NCBI RefSeq assembly: GCF_030463535.1
Contig: NC_132879.1
Span: 38,925,425-38,989,424 of the forward strand
Origin: Salminus brasiliensis
Taxonomy: Eukaryota > Chordata > Actinopteri > Characiformes > Bryconidae
Direction of reading: 5' to 3'
DNA length: 64,000 bases
This document shows positions 23,214 to 35,910 of this stretch, one piece after another. Every line of letters begins with the position of its first letter. Position 1 is the first letter of the stretch. A program made the position numbers and the translations under genes. The notes under the pieces are model-generated. The model searched no databases. It saw only the letters and a list, made by a program, of their open reading frames with translations, and was not told the DNA's origin.

Positions 23214-25791
23214 TTAACAGGCGTGGTCTTTGTGCTCCATTAATTGACATTACCAGTTCATATAGGTGCCGAAAATTAGGAGATGTCGTGTTGACAGCAG
23301 TTACGGATCTGGGATTAGGATTTTATAAGTCCTATTTATGTGTATTTTGGGTGACAATATCTGATCCCAAATCCCAGATCCGCTTCATAGGTTTCTTTTT
23401 GCTTATGTTTTATCCTTTTGAAATGTGACGCAGTGAAACTTTCTGAGGGTTAAGCACGGGAGTTTTATATACGCTGTTTTAGGCTAGGATACTTTCTATT
23501 GTGAACACTGACTGTAACAGGTTTTCGCAGAAGCTTGTTCCGATAATCAAAAGAGCTGTCGCTGTACTTTCTATAGTGAACACTGAGTTTAACAGCTTTC
23601 CACATCCAATCAAAACAAATGTCGCTGTAATGGCTTAGCGGGTTCTACACGTGGACACCCCACTGTAGATAATTCGTGGTTTCCTAGTCCTTCTTATAAA
23701 CCTCGGTGTTTATGTGACTCATTTGTTGTATTTGCCTGACTTGACCCTGGGTATAGACGGGTTTCTCTGTGACGTCATCACAGAGGCGGTCGCGCACCCC
23801 CGGGACAGAAAGCGACAGAGAGCAGCAGCCTGCACGCTATTGAGCAAAAATAACAAAGGGTTGTCTTGCAGTAAACTACAAAAAACGCAGAGAAGATGGA
23901 TGGTTTAATATTCAGAGGGAAACCGTAAAGAGAATTTAAATCGAAAAAAAGAACAAATGAAAGCAAACAAACTGATCCAACTGAAACTGAATTTTATTAT
24001 TGGGTCAAAAAGAAAACATTAGGAAATCTGCGATGATTCCAGCAGTTGACTGATCCAGTAACCCTGTGACTCGTGCCCTGTCAAGGGGGTTCTCCTGCCA
24101 TACGTGCAATAATTTTGGATAGGCTCCGGTCCCACCGTGACTCCGAGCGGGAAGAAACAGAAAGTAAGATGAATGAGTAAGTTTGGTGCTAATGCTAAGC
24201 AGCTTGGCACTTCGTTACAAATTCGTTACAAAGCATAATGTGACATTTTGCTGCTTAACCCTTACTTCATTACTAGTCAGCTTTGATCTTGTACATTTGA
24301 CCTAGAAACGAACCAGTAATAACAAACGCGAGGTCATGTTTAAAAACAATATAATCCTAGTGATGCACTTCGATATTACTGGAAGTCGATGTATATGAGT
24401 CTTAGAAAGCAATGCTATTGTAAAAGTCTTATTTCATTAAGTTTTAGCTGTACAGGATCAAGCTATGAACTGGTCAACAACAGATTCCCCCCTTATGGTT
24501 GCGTGCTTATTAGACTCAAAGACCTCGCTTCTATTTTAAGTCCGAAAGTATATAAAACACTGCATTGCATGTACCACATCCCTAATGACGCCAACCAAAA
24601 AACACTCTAACAAACCTATTTTTAACCAGACTCGTCAGTCCCCGTAGAGACTGTCAAAAATTGCCAGTACCGACTATATTGCAAGTCGTTACGGCGGGGT
24701 ATTGGGTAAAGTTTTCAACTAGCAATAATCGCGCCTCGGATAAACCTCATAGGCTACGATACTGCCACTGCGCAAAGCTGACTTCACGTTCCGTGGAGTT
24801 GAAGACTTTAGGGTCTGCGCTACTGACCTCACTGACGGTGTGTTCCCAAATCATGCTTAAAACCCTCTCAAACCACTAAACAAGGGGACTACACAACAGG
24901 TGAAGCTTTTTAACCAAAGTAATGTGCAAATCAACACTGCGAGCATTCATTTAGAAAAGTCCGCGTAAAGTTAACGAAAAGGCAGCGATGCATGTTGGGT
25001 AGCGAGAGGAGAGTGTTGGTAAATTAGAAGTAGAGGTAGATATGAGTTTGGACAGTTAATTAGCATAGAAACATTGAGTAGGTTCCACAAAATAGCCCTT
25101 TTCCTATCCTCTGAACAACAAGCCAGAAGATCAGCTTGGATTATTTCGTTCAAGATATTTATTGCTGCATTGCAAGAAAAAAAATGAATGGCAAGTAACA
25201 TAAAACACCTCATATGCAATCATGAATTTCAGAAATGCAACGAAAATTGATGCTTATGTAAGATTAATGATGTTTGTGTTATGCATTTGTTTTAACAAAA
25301 GGGATTCTCCTAAGTCAGGCAGGGGAAGTGTTCAGAAAGTCTCTGCAGGGACCGCTTTGAATTTGGTGTATCCAAATCCCAGGCTGCTTTATGATGCCAC
25401 CCCTGATTAAATCATTAAACTGTATCCGGTAGCTAAAACTGGTAAACAGAGGACCTCTAATTTAAAAAGGAGTGGAAAATGCTTCCTTTTTTCTGGTACC
25501 AACCTAGCCACTGTGTTTTGGACCAGCTGCAGGCGAGACAGGGTTGACTGCCCAGGAGCAACTACAGAAAATGGTTTTTTGTAAAAAATATACCCATATG
25601 CATTTGTCGGTGAGTTCATATCTGTGATTGTTATTTACTATTCAATTCTAAGTTGTGTGGAGAGTTCACCTGGGCTTGGAAGTAAAATAGTTTTAGTAAA
25701 TGAAATAATGAAACAGTTCATTTAATTAGACGTATTATCTATATCACTGTGCTATGTTAACCAGCGATAAAAAAAATAACAAATCAATACC
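23214..25791. repeat. Array unit 10
   Basis: 2578 bp. Private small rearrangement near 24211: CACTTCGTTACAAATTCGTTACAAAG replaces CACTTAACAGAATTCGTTACAAAG, a local copy of the adjacent TTCGTTACAAA. Confidence 0.95.
24636..24779 (-). ncRNA. rnu4: U4 snRNA, copy 10 (consensus)
   Basis: RNA identical to copy 1. ZNF143 site at 24985-25001. Confidence 0.97.
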
Positions 25792-28368
25792 TTAACAGGC
25801 GTGGTCTTTGTGCTCCGTTAATTGACATTACCAGTTCATATAGGTGCCGAAAATTAGGAGATGTCGTGTTGACAGCAGTTACGGATCTGGGATTAGGATT
25901 TTATAAGTCCTATTTATGTGTATTTTGGGTGACAATATCTGATCCCAAATCCCAGATCCGCTTCATAGGTTTCTTTTTGCTTATGTTTTATCCTTTTGAA
26001 ATGTGACGCAGTGAAACTTTCTGAGGGTTAAGCACGGGAGTTTTATATACGCTGTTTTAGGCTAGGATACTTTCTATTGTGAACACTGACTGTAACAGGT
26101 TTTCGCAGAAGCTTGTTCCGATAATCAAAAGAGCTGTCGCTGTACTTTCTATAGTGAACACTGAGTTTAACAGCTTTCCACATCCAATCAAAACAAATGT
26201 CGCTGTAATGGCTTAGCGGGTTCTACACGTGGACACCCCACTGTAGATAATTCGTGGTTTCCTAGTCCTTCTTATAAACCTCGGTGTTTATGTGACTCAT
26301 TTGTTGTATTTGCCTGACTTGACCCTGGGTATAGACGGGTTTCTCTGTGACGTCATCACAGAGGCGGTCGCGCACCCCCGGGACAGAAAGCGACAGAGAG
26401 CAGCAGCCTGCACGCTATTGAGCAAAAATAACAAAGGGTTGTCTTGCAGTAAACTACAAAAAACGCAGAGAAGATGGATGGTATAATATTTAGAGGGAAA
26501 CCGTAAAGAGAATTTAAATCGAAAAAAAGAACAAATGAAAGCAAACAAACTGATCCAACTGAAACTGAATTTTATTATTGGGTCAAAAAGAAAACATTAG
26601 GAAATCTGCGATGATTCCAGCAGTTGACTGATCCAGTAACCCTGTGACTCGTGCCCTGTCAAGGGGGTTCTCCTGCCATACGTGCAATAATTTTGGATAG
26701 GCTCCGGTCCCACCGTGACTCCGAGCGGGAAGAAACAGAAAGTAAGATGAATGAGTAAGTTTGGTGCTAATGCTAAGCAGCTTGGCACTTAACAGAATTC
26801 GTTACAAAGCATAATGTGACATTTTGCTGCTTAACCCTTACTTCATTACTAGTCAGCTTTGATCTTGTACATTTGACCTAGAAACGAACCAGTAATAACA
26901 AACGCGAGGTCATGTTTAAAAACAATATAATCCTAGTGATGCACTTCGATATTACTGGAAATCGATGTATATGAGTCTTAGAAAGCAATGCTATTGTAAA
27001 AGTCTTATTTCATTAAGTTTTAGCTGTATAGGATCAAGCTATGAACTGGTCAATAACAGATTCCCCCCTTGTGGTTGCGTGCTTATTAGACTCAAAGACC
27101 TCGTTTCTATTTTAAGTCCGAAAGTATATAAAACACTGCATTGCATGTACCACATCCCTAATGACGCCAACCAAAAAACACTCTAACAAACCTATTTTTA
27201 ACCAGACTCGTCAGTCCCCGTAGAGACTATCAAAAATTGCCAGTACCGACTATATTGCAATTCGTTACGGCGGAGTATTGGGTAAAGTTTTCAACTAGCA
27301 ATAATCGCGCCTCGGATAAACCTCATAGGCTACGATACTGCCACTGCGTAAAGCTGACTTCACGTTCCGTGGAGTTGAAGACTTTAGGGCCTGCGCTACT
27401 GACCTCACTGACGGTGTGTTCCCAAATCATGCTTAAAACCCTCTAAAACCACTAAACAAGGGGACTACACAACAGGTGAAGCTTTTTAACCAAAGTAATG
27501 TGTAAATCAACACTGCGAGCATTCATTTAGAAAAGTCCGCGTAAAGTTAACGAAAAGGCAGCGATGCATGTTGGGTAGCGAGAGGAGAGTGTTGGTAAAT
27601 TAGAAGTAGAGGTAGGTATGAGTTTGGACAGTTAATTAGCATAGAAACATTGAGTAGGTTCCACAAAATAGCACTTTTCCTATCCTCTGAACAACAAGCC
27701 AGAAGATCAGCTTGGATTATTTCGTTCAAGATATTTATTGCTGCATTGCAAGAAAAAAAATGAATGGCAAGTAACATAAAACACATCATATGCAATCATG
27801 AATTTCAGAAATGCAACGAAAATTGATGCTTATGTAAGATTAATGATGTTTGTGTTATGCATTTGTTTTAACAAAAGGGATTCTCCGAAGTCAGGCAGGG
27901 GAAGTGTTCAGAAAGTCTCTGCAGGGACCGCTTTGAATTTGGTGTATCCAAATCCCAGGCTGCTTTATGATGCCACCCCTGATTAAATCATTAAACTGTA
28001 TCCGGTAGCTAAAACTGGTAAACAGAGGACCTCTAATTTAAAAAGGAGTGGAAAATGCTTCCTTTTTTCTGGTACCAACCTAGCCACTGTGTTTTGGACC
28101 AGCTGCAGGCGAGACAGGGTTGACTGCCCAGGAGCAACCACAGAATATGGTTTTGTGTAAAAAATATACCCATATGCATTTGTCGGTGAGTTCATATCTG
28201 TGATTGTTATTTACTATTCAATTCTAAGTTGTGTGGAGAGTTCACCTGGGCTTGGAAGTAAAATAGTTTTAGTAAGTGAAATAATGAAACAGTTCATTTA
28301 ATTAGACGTATTATCTATATCACTGTGCTATGTTAACCAGCGATTAAAAAAAATAACAAATCAATACC
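25792..28368. repeat. Array unit 11
   Basis: 2577 bp. Shares the CTCCGAAG and AGTAAGTG variants with unit 9. Several private changes cluster around its U4 gene (for example GGAAATCGATG near 26957 and AACTGGTCAATAAC near 27050). Confidence 0.95.
27212..27355 (-). ncRNA. rnu4: U4 snRNA, copy 11 (G7A, C82U, C95A, C127U), most diverged
   Basis: Four changes: plus 27349 (G7 to A, stem II), 27274 (C82 to U), 27261 (C95 to A) and 27229 (C127 to U, base of the 3' hairpin). The ZNF143 site (27561-27577) and PSE are intact, but the octamer-like site is changed. Likely a pseudogene or divergent variant. Confidence 0.9.
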
Positions 28369-30848
28369 TTAACAGGCGTGGTCTTTGTGCTCCATTAATT
28401 GACATTACCAGTTCATATAGGTGCCGAAAATTAGGAGATGTCGTGTTGACAGCAGTTACGGATCTGGGATTAGGATTTTATAAGTCCTATTTATGTGTAT
28501 TTTGGGTGACAATATCTGATCCCAAATCCCAGATCCGCTTCATAGGTTTCTTTTTGCTTATGTTTTATCCTTTTGAAATGTGACGCAGTGAAACTTTCTG
28601 AGGGTTAAGCACGGGAGTTTTATATACGCTGTTTTAGGCTAGGATACTTTCTATTGTGAACACTGACTGTAACAGGTTTTCGCAGAAGCTTGTTCCGATA
28701 ATCAAAAGAGCTGTCGCTGTACTTTCTATAGTGAACACTGAGTTTAACAGCTTTCCACATCCAATCAAAACAAATGTCGCTGTAATGGCTTAGCGGGTTC
28801 TACACGTGGACACCCCACTGTAGATAATTCGTGGTTTCCTAGTCCTTCTTATAAACCTCGGTGTTTATGTGACTCATTTGTTGTATTTGCCTGACTTGAC
28901 CCTGGGTATAGACGGGTTTCTCTGTGACGTCATCACAGAGGCGGTCGCGCACCCCCGGGACAGAAAGCGACAGAGAGCAGCAGCCTGCACGCTATTGAGC
29001 AAAAATAACAAAGGGTTGTCTTGCAGTAAACTACAAAACTGAAACTGAATTTTATTATTGGGTCAAAAAGAAAACATTAGGAAATCTGCGATGATTCCAG
29101 CAGTTGACTGATCCAGTAACCCTGTGACTCGTGCCCTGTCAAGGGGGTTCTCCTGCCATACGTGCAATAATTTTGGATAGGCTCCGGTCCCACCGTGACT
29201 CCGAGCGGGAAGAAACAGAAAGTAAGATGAATGAGTAAGTTTGGTGCTAATGCTAAGCAGCTTGGCACTTAACAGAATTCGTTACAAAGCATAATGTGAC
29301 ATTTTGCTGCTTAACCCTTACTTCATTACTAGTCAGCTTTGATCTTGTACATTTGACCTAGAAACGAACCAGTAATAACAAACGCGAGGTCATGTTTAAA
29401 AACAATATAATCCTAGTGATGCACTTCGATATTACTGGAAGTCGATGTATATGAGTCTTAGAAAGCAATGCTATTGTAAAAGTCTTATTTCATTAAGTTT
29501 TAGCTGTACAGGATCAAGCTATGAACTGGTCAACAACAGATTCCCCCCTTGTGGTTGCGTGCTTATTAGACTCAAAGACCTCGCTTCTATTTTAAGTCCG
29601 AAAGTATTTAAAACACTGAATTGCATGTACCACATCCCTAATGACGCCAACCAAAAAACACTCTAACAAACCTATTTTTAACCAGACTTGTCAGTCCCCG
29701 TCGAGACTGTCAAAAATTGCCAGTACCGACTATATTGCGAGTCGTTACGGCGGGGTATTGGGTAAAGTTTTCAACTAGCAATAATCGCGCCTCGGATAAA
29801 CCTCATAGGCTATGATACTGCCACTGCGCAAAGCTGACTTCACGTTCCGTGGAGTTGAAGACTTTAGGGTCTGCGCTACTGACCTCACTGACGGTGTGTT
29901 CCCAAATCATGCTTAAAACCCTCTCAAACCACTAAACAAGGGGACTACACAACAGGTGAAGCTTTTTAACCAAAGTAATGTGCAAATCAACACTGCGAGC
30001 ATTCATTTAGAAAAGTCCGCGTAAAGTTAACGAAAAGGCAGCGATGCATGTTGGGTAGCGAGAGGAGAGTGTTGGTAAATTAGAAGTAGAGGTAGGTATG
30101 AGTTTGGACAGTTAATTAGCATAGAAACATTGAGTAGGTTCCACAAAATAGCACTTTTCCTATCCTCTGAACAACAAGCCAGAAGATCAGCTTGGATTAT
30201 TTCGTTCAAGATATTTATTGCTGCATTGCAAGAAAAAAAATGAATGGCAAGTAACATAAAACACCTCATATGCAATCATGAATTTCAGAAATGCAACGAA
30301 AATTGATGCTTATGTAAGATTAATGATGTTTGTGTTATGCATTTGTTTTAACAAAAGGGATTCTCCTAAGTCAGGCAGGGGAAGTGTTCAGAAAGTCTCT
30401 GCAGGGACCGCTTTGAATTTGGTGTATCCAAATCCCAGGCTGCTTTATGATGCCACCCCTGATTAAATCATTAAACTGTATCCGGTAGCTAAAACTGGTA
30501 AACAGAGGACCTCTAATTTAAAAAGGAGTGGAAAATGCTTCCTTTTTTCTGGTACCAACCTAGCCACTGTGTTTTGGACCAGCTGCAGGCGAGACAGGGT
30601 TGACTGCCCAGGAGCAACCACAGAATATGGTTTTGTGTAAAAAATATACCCATATGCATTTGTCGGTGAGTTCATATCTGTGATTGTTATTTACTATTCA
30701 ATTCTAAGTTGTGTGGAGAGTTCACCTGGGCTTGGAAGTAAAATAGTTTTAGTAAATGAAATAATGAAACAGTTCATTTAATTAGACGTATTATCTATAT
30801 CACTGTGCTATGTTAACCAGCGATTAAAAAAAATAACAAATCAATACC
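28369..30848. repeat. Array unit 12, with about 98-bp deletion
   Basis: 2480 bp. CTACAAAACTGAAACTG near 29031 joins sequence that is about 98 bp apart in other units. The junction falls in matching AAAC, suggesting slippage or microhomology. Confidence 0.95.
29692..29835 (-). ncRNA. rnu4: U4 snRNA, copy 12 (G23A, U97C, U134G), probably impaired
   Basis: Plus 29813 gives G23 to A at the base of the 5' stem-loop. Plus 29739 gives U97 to C. Plus 29702 gives U134 to G, turning the stable UACG tetraloop of the 3' hairpin into GACG. The promoter elements are intact (ZNF143 site 30041-30057). Confidence 0.9.
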
Positions 30849-33427
30849 TTAACAGGCGTGGTCTTTGTGCTCCATTAATTGACATTACCAGTTCATATAG
30901 GTGCCGAAAATTAGGAGATGTCGTGTTGACAGCAGTTACGGATCTGGGATTAGGATTTTATAAGTCCTATTTATGTGTATTTTGGGTGACAATATCTGAT
31001 CCCAAATCCCAGATCCGCTTCATAGGTTTCTTTTTGCTTATGTTTTATCCTTTTGAAATGTGACGCAGTGAAACTTTCTGAGGGTTAAGCACGGGAGTTT
31101 TATATACGCTATTTTAGGCTAGGATACTTTCTATTGTGAACACTGACTGTAACAGGTTTTCGCAGAAGCTTGTTCCGATAATCAAAAGAGCTGTCGCTGT
31201 ACTTTCTATAGTGAACACTGAGTTTAACAGCTTTCCACATCCAATCAAAACAAATGTCGCTGTAATGCCTTAGCGGGTTCTACACGTGGACACCCCACTG
31301 TAGATAATTCGTGGTTTCCTAGTCCTTCTTATAAACCTCGGTGTTTATGTGACTCATTTGTTGTATTTGCCTGACTTGACCCTGGGTATAGACGGGTTTC
31401 TCTGTGACGTCATCACAGAGGCGGTCGCGCACCCCCGGGACTGAAAGCGACAGAGAGCAGCAGCCTGCACGCTATTGAGCAAAAATAACAAAGGGTTGTC
31501 TTGCAGTAAACTACAAAAAACGCAGAGAAGATGGATGGTTTAATATTCAGAGGGAAACCGTAAAGAGATTTTAATTCGAAAAAAAAAGAACAAATGAAAG
31601 CAAACAAACTGATCCAACTGAAACTGAATTTTATTATTGGGTCAAAAAGAAAACATTAGGAAATCTGCGATGATTCCAGCAGTTGACTGATCCAGTAACC
31701 CTGTGACTCGTGCCCTGTCAAGGGGGTTCTCCTGCCATACGTGCAATAATTTTGGATAGGCTCCGGTCCCACCTTGACTCCGAGCGGGAAGAAACAGAAA
31801 GTAAGATGAATGAGTAAGTTTGGTGCTAATGCTAAGCAGCTTGGCACTTAACAGAATTCGTTACAAAGCATAATGTGACATTTTGCTGCTTAACCCTTAC
31901 TTCATTACTAGTCAGCTTTGATCTTGTACATTTGACCTAGAAACGAACCAGTAATAACAAACGCGAGATCATGTTTAAAAACAATATAATCCTAGTGATG
32001 CACTTCGATATTACTGGAAATCGATGTATATGAGTCTTAGAAAGCAATGCTATTGTAAAAGTCTTATTTCATTAAGTTTTAGCTGTACAGGATCAAGCTA
32101 TGAACTGGTCAACAACAGATTCCCCCCTTGTGGTTGCGTGCTTATTAGACTCAAAGACCTCGCTTCTATTTTAAGTCCGAAAGTATATAAAACACTGCAT
32201 TGCATGTACCTCATCCCTAATGACACCAACCAAAAAGCACTCTAACAAACCTATTTTTAACCAGACTTGTCAGTCCCCGTAGAGACTGTCAAAAATTGCC
32301 AGTACCGACTATATTGCAAGTCGTTACGGCGGGGTATTGGGTAAAGTTTTCAACTAGCAATAATCGCGCCTCGGATAAACCTCATAGGCTACGATACTGC
32401 CACTGCGCAAAGCTGACTTCATGTTCCGTGGAGTTGAAGACTTTAGGGTCTGCGCTACTGACCTCACTGACGGTGTGTTCCCAAATCATGCTTAAAACCC
32501 TCTCAAACCACTAAACAAGGGGACTACACAACAGGTGAAGCTTTTTAACCAAAGTAATGTGCAAATCAACACTGCGAGCATTCATTTAGAAAAGTCCGCG
32601 TAAAGTTAACGAAAAGGCAGCGATGCATGTTGGGTAGCGAGAGGAGAGTGTTGGTAAATTAGAAGTAGAGGTAGGTATGAGTTTGGACAGTTAATTAGCA
32701 TAGAAACATTGAGTAGGTTCCACAAAATAGCCCTTTTCCTATCCTCTGAACAACAAGCCAGAAGATCAGCTTGGATTATTTCGTTCAAGATATTTATTGC
32801 TGCATTGCAAGAAAAACAATGAATGGCAAGTAACATAAAACACCTCATATGCAATCATGAATTTCAGAAATGCAACGAAAATTGATGCTTATGTAAGATT
32901 AATGATGTTTGTGTTATGCATTTGTTTTAACAAAAGGGATTCTCCTAAGTCAGGCAGGGGAAGTGTTCAGAAAGTCTCTGCAGGGACCGCTTTGAATTTG
33001 GTGTATCCAAATCCCAGGCTGCTTTATGATGCCACCCCTGATTAAATCATTAAACTGTATCCGGTAGCTAAAACTGGTAAACAGAGGACCTCTAATTTAA
33101 AAAGGAGTGGAAAATGCTTCCTTTTTTCTGGTACCAACCTAGCCACTGTGTTTTGGACCAGCTGCAGGCGAGACAGGGTTGACTGCCCAGGAGCAACTAC
33201 AGAATATGGTTTTGTGTAAAGAATATACCCATATGCATTTGTCGGTGAGTTCATATCTGTGATTGTTATTTACTATTCAATTCTAAGTTGTGTGGAGAGT
33301 TCACCTGGGCTTGGAAGTAAAATAGTTTTAGTAAATGAAATAATGAAACAGTTAATTTAATTAGACGTATTATCTATATCACTGTGCTATGTTAACCAGC
33401 GATTAAAAAAAATAGCAAATCAATACC
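30849..33427. repeat. Array unit 13
   Basis: 2579 bp. Carries TTTTAATTCG like units 7-9. Private changes include CCACCTTGACTCC near 31772 and GTAAAGAATATACC near 33217. Confidence 0.95.
32271..32414 (-). ncRNA. rnu4: U4 snRNA, copy 13 (consensus)
   Basis: RNA identical to copy 1 despite lying between diverged copies. One upstream flank base differs (CTTCATG near 32418). ZNF143 site at 32620-32636. Confidence 0.97.
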
Positions 33428-35544
33428 TTAACAGGCGTGGTCTTTGTGCTCCATTAATTGACATTACCAGTTCATATAGGTGCCGAAAATTAGGAGATGT
33501 CGTGTTGACAGCAGTTATGGATCTGGGATTAGGATTTTATAAGTCTTATTTATGTGTATTTTGGGTGACAATACCTGATCCCAAATCCCAGATCCGCTTC
33601 ATAGGTTTCTTTTTGTTATGTTTTATCCTTTTGAAATGTGACGCAGTGAAACTTTCTGAGGGTTAAGCACGGGAGTTTTATATTCGCTGTTTTAGGCTAG
33701 GATACTTTCTATTGTGAACACTGACTGTAACAGGTTTTCGCAGAAGCTTGTTCCGATAATCAAAAGAGCTGTCGCTGTACTTTCTCTTGTGAACACTGAG
33801 TTTAACAGCTTTCCACATCCAATCAAAACAAATGTCGCTGTAATGGCTTAGCGGGTTCTACAAGTGAACACCCCACTGTAGATAATTCGTGGTTTCCTAG
33901 TCCTTCTTATAAACCTCGGTGTTTATGTGACTCATTTGTTGTATTTGCCTGACTTCACCCTGGGTATAGACGGGTTTCTCTGTGACGTCATCACAGAGGC
34001 GGTCGCGCACCCCCGGGACAGAAAGCGACAGAGAGCAGCAGCCTGCACGCTATTGAGCAAAAATAACAAAGGGTTGTCTTGCAGTAAACTACAAAAAACG
34101 CAGTGAAGATGGATATTTTAATATTCAGAAGGAAACCGTAAAGAGAATTTAAATCGAAAAAAAAGAACAAATGAAAGCAAACAAACTGATCCAACTGAAA
34201 CTGAATTTTATTATTGGGTCAAAAAGAAAACATTAGGAAATCTGCGATGATTCCAGCAGTTGACTGATCCAGTAACCCTGTGACTCGTGCCCTGTCAAGG
34301 GGGTTCTCCTGCCATACGTGCAATAATTTTGGATAGGCTCCGGTCCCACCGTGACTCCGAGCGGGAAGAAACAGAAAGTAAGATGAATGAGTAAGTTTGG
34401 TGCTAATGCTAAGCAGCTTGGCACTTAACAGAATTCGTTACAAAGCATAATGTGACATTTTGCTGCTTAACCCTTACTTCATTACTAGTCAGCTTTGATC
34501 TTGTACATTTGACCTAGAAACGAACCAGTAATAACAAACGCGAGGTCATGTTTAAAAACAATATAATCCTAGTGATGCACTTCGATATTACTGGAAGTCG
34601 ATGTATATGAGTCTTAGAAAGCAATGCTATTGTAAAAGTCTTATTTCATTAAGTTTTAGCTGTACAGGATCAAGCTATGAACTGGTCAACAACAGATTCC
34701 CCCCTTGTGGTTGCGTGCTTATTAGACTCAAAGACCTCGCTTCTATTTTAAGTCCGAAAGTATATAAAACACTGCATTGCATGTACCTCATCCCTAATGA
34801 CACCAACCAAAAAGCACTCTAACAAACCTATTTTTAACCAGACTTGTCAGTCCCCGTACAGACTGTCAAAAATTGCCAGTACCGACTATATTGCAAGTCG
34901 TTACGGCGGGGTATTGGGTAAAGTTTTCAACTAGCAATAATCGCGCCTCGGATAAACCTCATAGGCTACGATACTGCCACTGCACAAAGCTGACTTCACG
35001 TTCCGTGGAGTTGAAGCCTTTAGGCTCTGCGCTACTGACCTCACTGACGGTGTGTTCCCAAATCATGCTTAAAACCCTCTAAAACCACTAAACAAGGGGA
35101 CTACACAACAGGTGAAGCTTTTTAACCAAAGTAATGTGTAAATCAACACTGCGAGCATTCATTTAGAAAAGTCCGCGTAAAGTTAACGAAAAGGCAGCGA
35201 TGCATGTTGGGTAGCGAGAGGAGAGTGTTGGTAAATTAGAAGTAGAGGTAGGTATGAGTTTGGACAGTTAATTAGCATAGAAACATTGAGTAGGTTCCAC
35301 AAAATAGCCCTTTTCCTATCCTCTGAACAACAAGCCAGAAAATCAGCTTGGATTATTGATATTTATTGCTGCATTACAAGAAATAGAATGAATGGCAAGT
35401 AACATAAAACACCTCATATGCAATCATGAATTTAAGAAATGCAACAATAACTGATGCTTATGTTAGATTAATGATGTTTGTTAGACGTATTATCTATATC
35501 ACTGTGCTATGTTAACCAATGATAAAAAATAACAAATCAATACC
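33428..35544. repeat. Array unit 14, decayed with deletions
   Basis: 2117 bp. More point changes than inner units, including one base of the hairpin (TTATGGATCTGG near 33516). A short deletion lies near 35357, and about 440 bp is missing at 35480/35481, where ATGATGTTTG runs straight into TTAGACGTATT. The LINE relic is lost. Confidence 0.93.
34848..34991 (-). ncRNA. rnu4: U4 snRNA, copy 14 (C8U, C133G), edge copy
   Basis: C8 to U (plus 34984) would leave a G-U wobble in stem II. C133 to G (plus 34859) breaks the C-G pair closing the UACG tetraloop of the 3' hairpin. The 5' flank has two further changes between the start and the PSE, and the octamer-like site is altered as in copy 11. The ZNF143 site (35197-35213) and PSE remain intact. 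Confidence 0.92.
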
Positions 35545-35836
35545 TCAACAGGCGTGGTCTTTGTGCCCCATTAATTGACGTCACCAGTTCATATAGGTGC
35601 CGAAAATTAGAAGATGTCTTGCTGACAGCAGTTACGGATCTGGGATTAGGATTTTATAAATAGATATGATACTTTCTATAGTGAACATTGACTGTAACAG
35701 GTTTCCTCATAAGCTTGTTCCGGTAATCAAAAGAGCTGTCGCTGTACTTTCTATAGTAAACACTGAGTTTAACAGCTTTCCACATCCAATCAAAACAAAT
35801 GTCGCTGCAATGGCTTAGCAGGATCTACACGTGGAC
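35545..35836. repeat. Array unit 15, terminal fragment
   Basis: 292 bp. The first about 115 bp match the unit start with many changes. It then jumps over about 155 bp (join near 35660) to the internal duplication and stops at CTACACGTGGACA. It has no U4 gene. This is the right boundary of the array. Confidence 0.9.
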
Positions 35837-35910
35837 ATATATAATATACATATAATACATATATACATATAAAATGTGTGTAGAGTTTTTGTGCGTGTAT
35901 ATATATCACA
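35837..35910. repeat. AT-rich microsatellite at the array boundary
   Basis: Irregular TATA/CATA/GTGTG repeats abut the last array fragment. Such slippage-prone DNA may mark the break where the array stopped (inference). Confidence 0.8.

Larger units (their letters stand above)
1..35836. repeat. Tandem array of about 2.58 kb U4 snRNA units (14 units plus a truncated 15th)
   Basis: The same sequence recurs head to tail with unit starts (phase TTAACAGG) at 1, 2582, 5159, 7738, 10319, 12898, 15477, 18056, 20635, 23214, 25792, 28369, 30849, 33428 and 35545 (TCAACAGG). Unit lengths are 2577-2581 bp except unit 12 (2480), unit 14 (2117) and the terminal fragment (292). Differences between units are scattered single bases and A-run length changes, so the units look homogenised by unequal exchange or gene conversion (inference). 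The window opens inside the array, so the true copy number is larger. All units have the same orientation, with the U4 gene on the minus strand. Confidence 0.97.

Noticed and set aside
1-35836. CRISPR-like or viral concatemer origin of the repeats
   Set aside because: Unit length of 2.58 kb, no short repeat-spacer pattern, no cas or viral genes, and clear vertebrate snRNA promoters.
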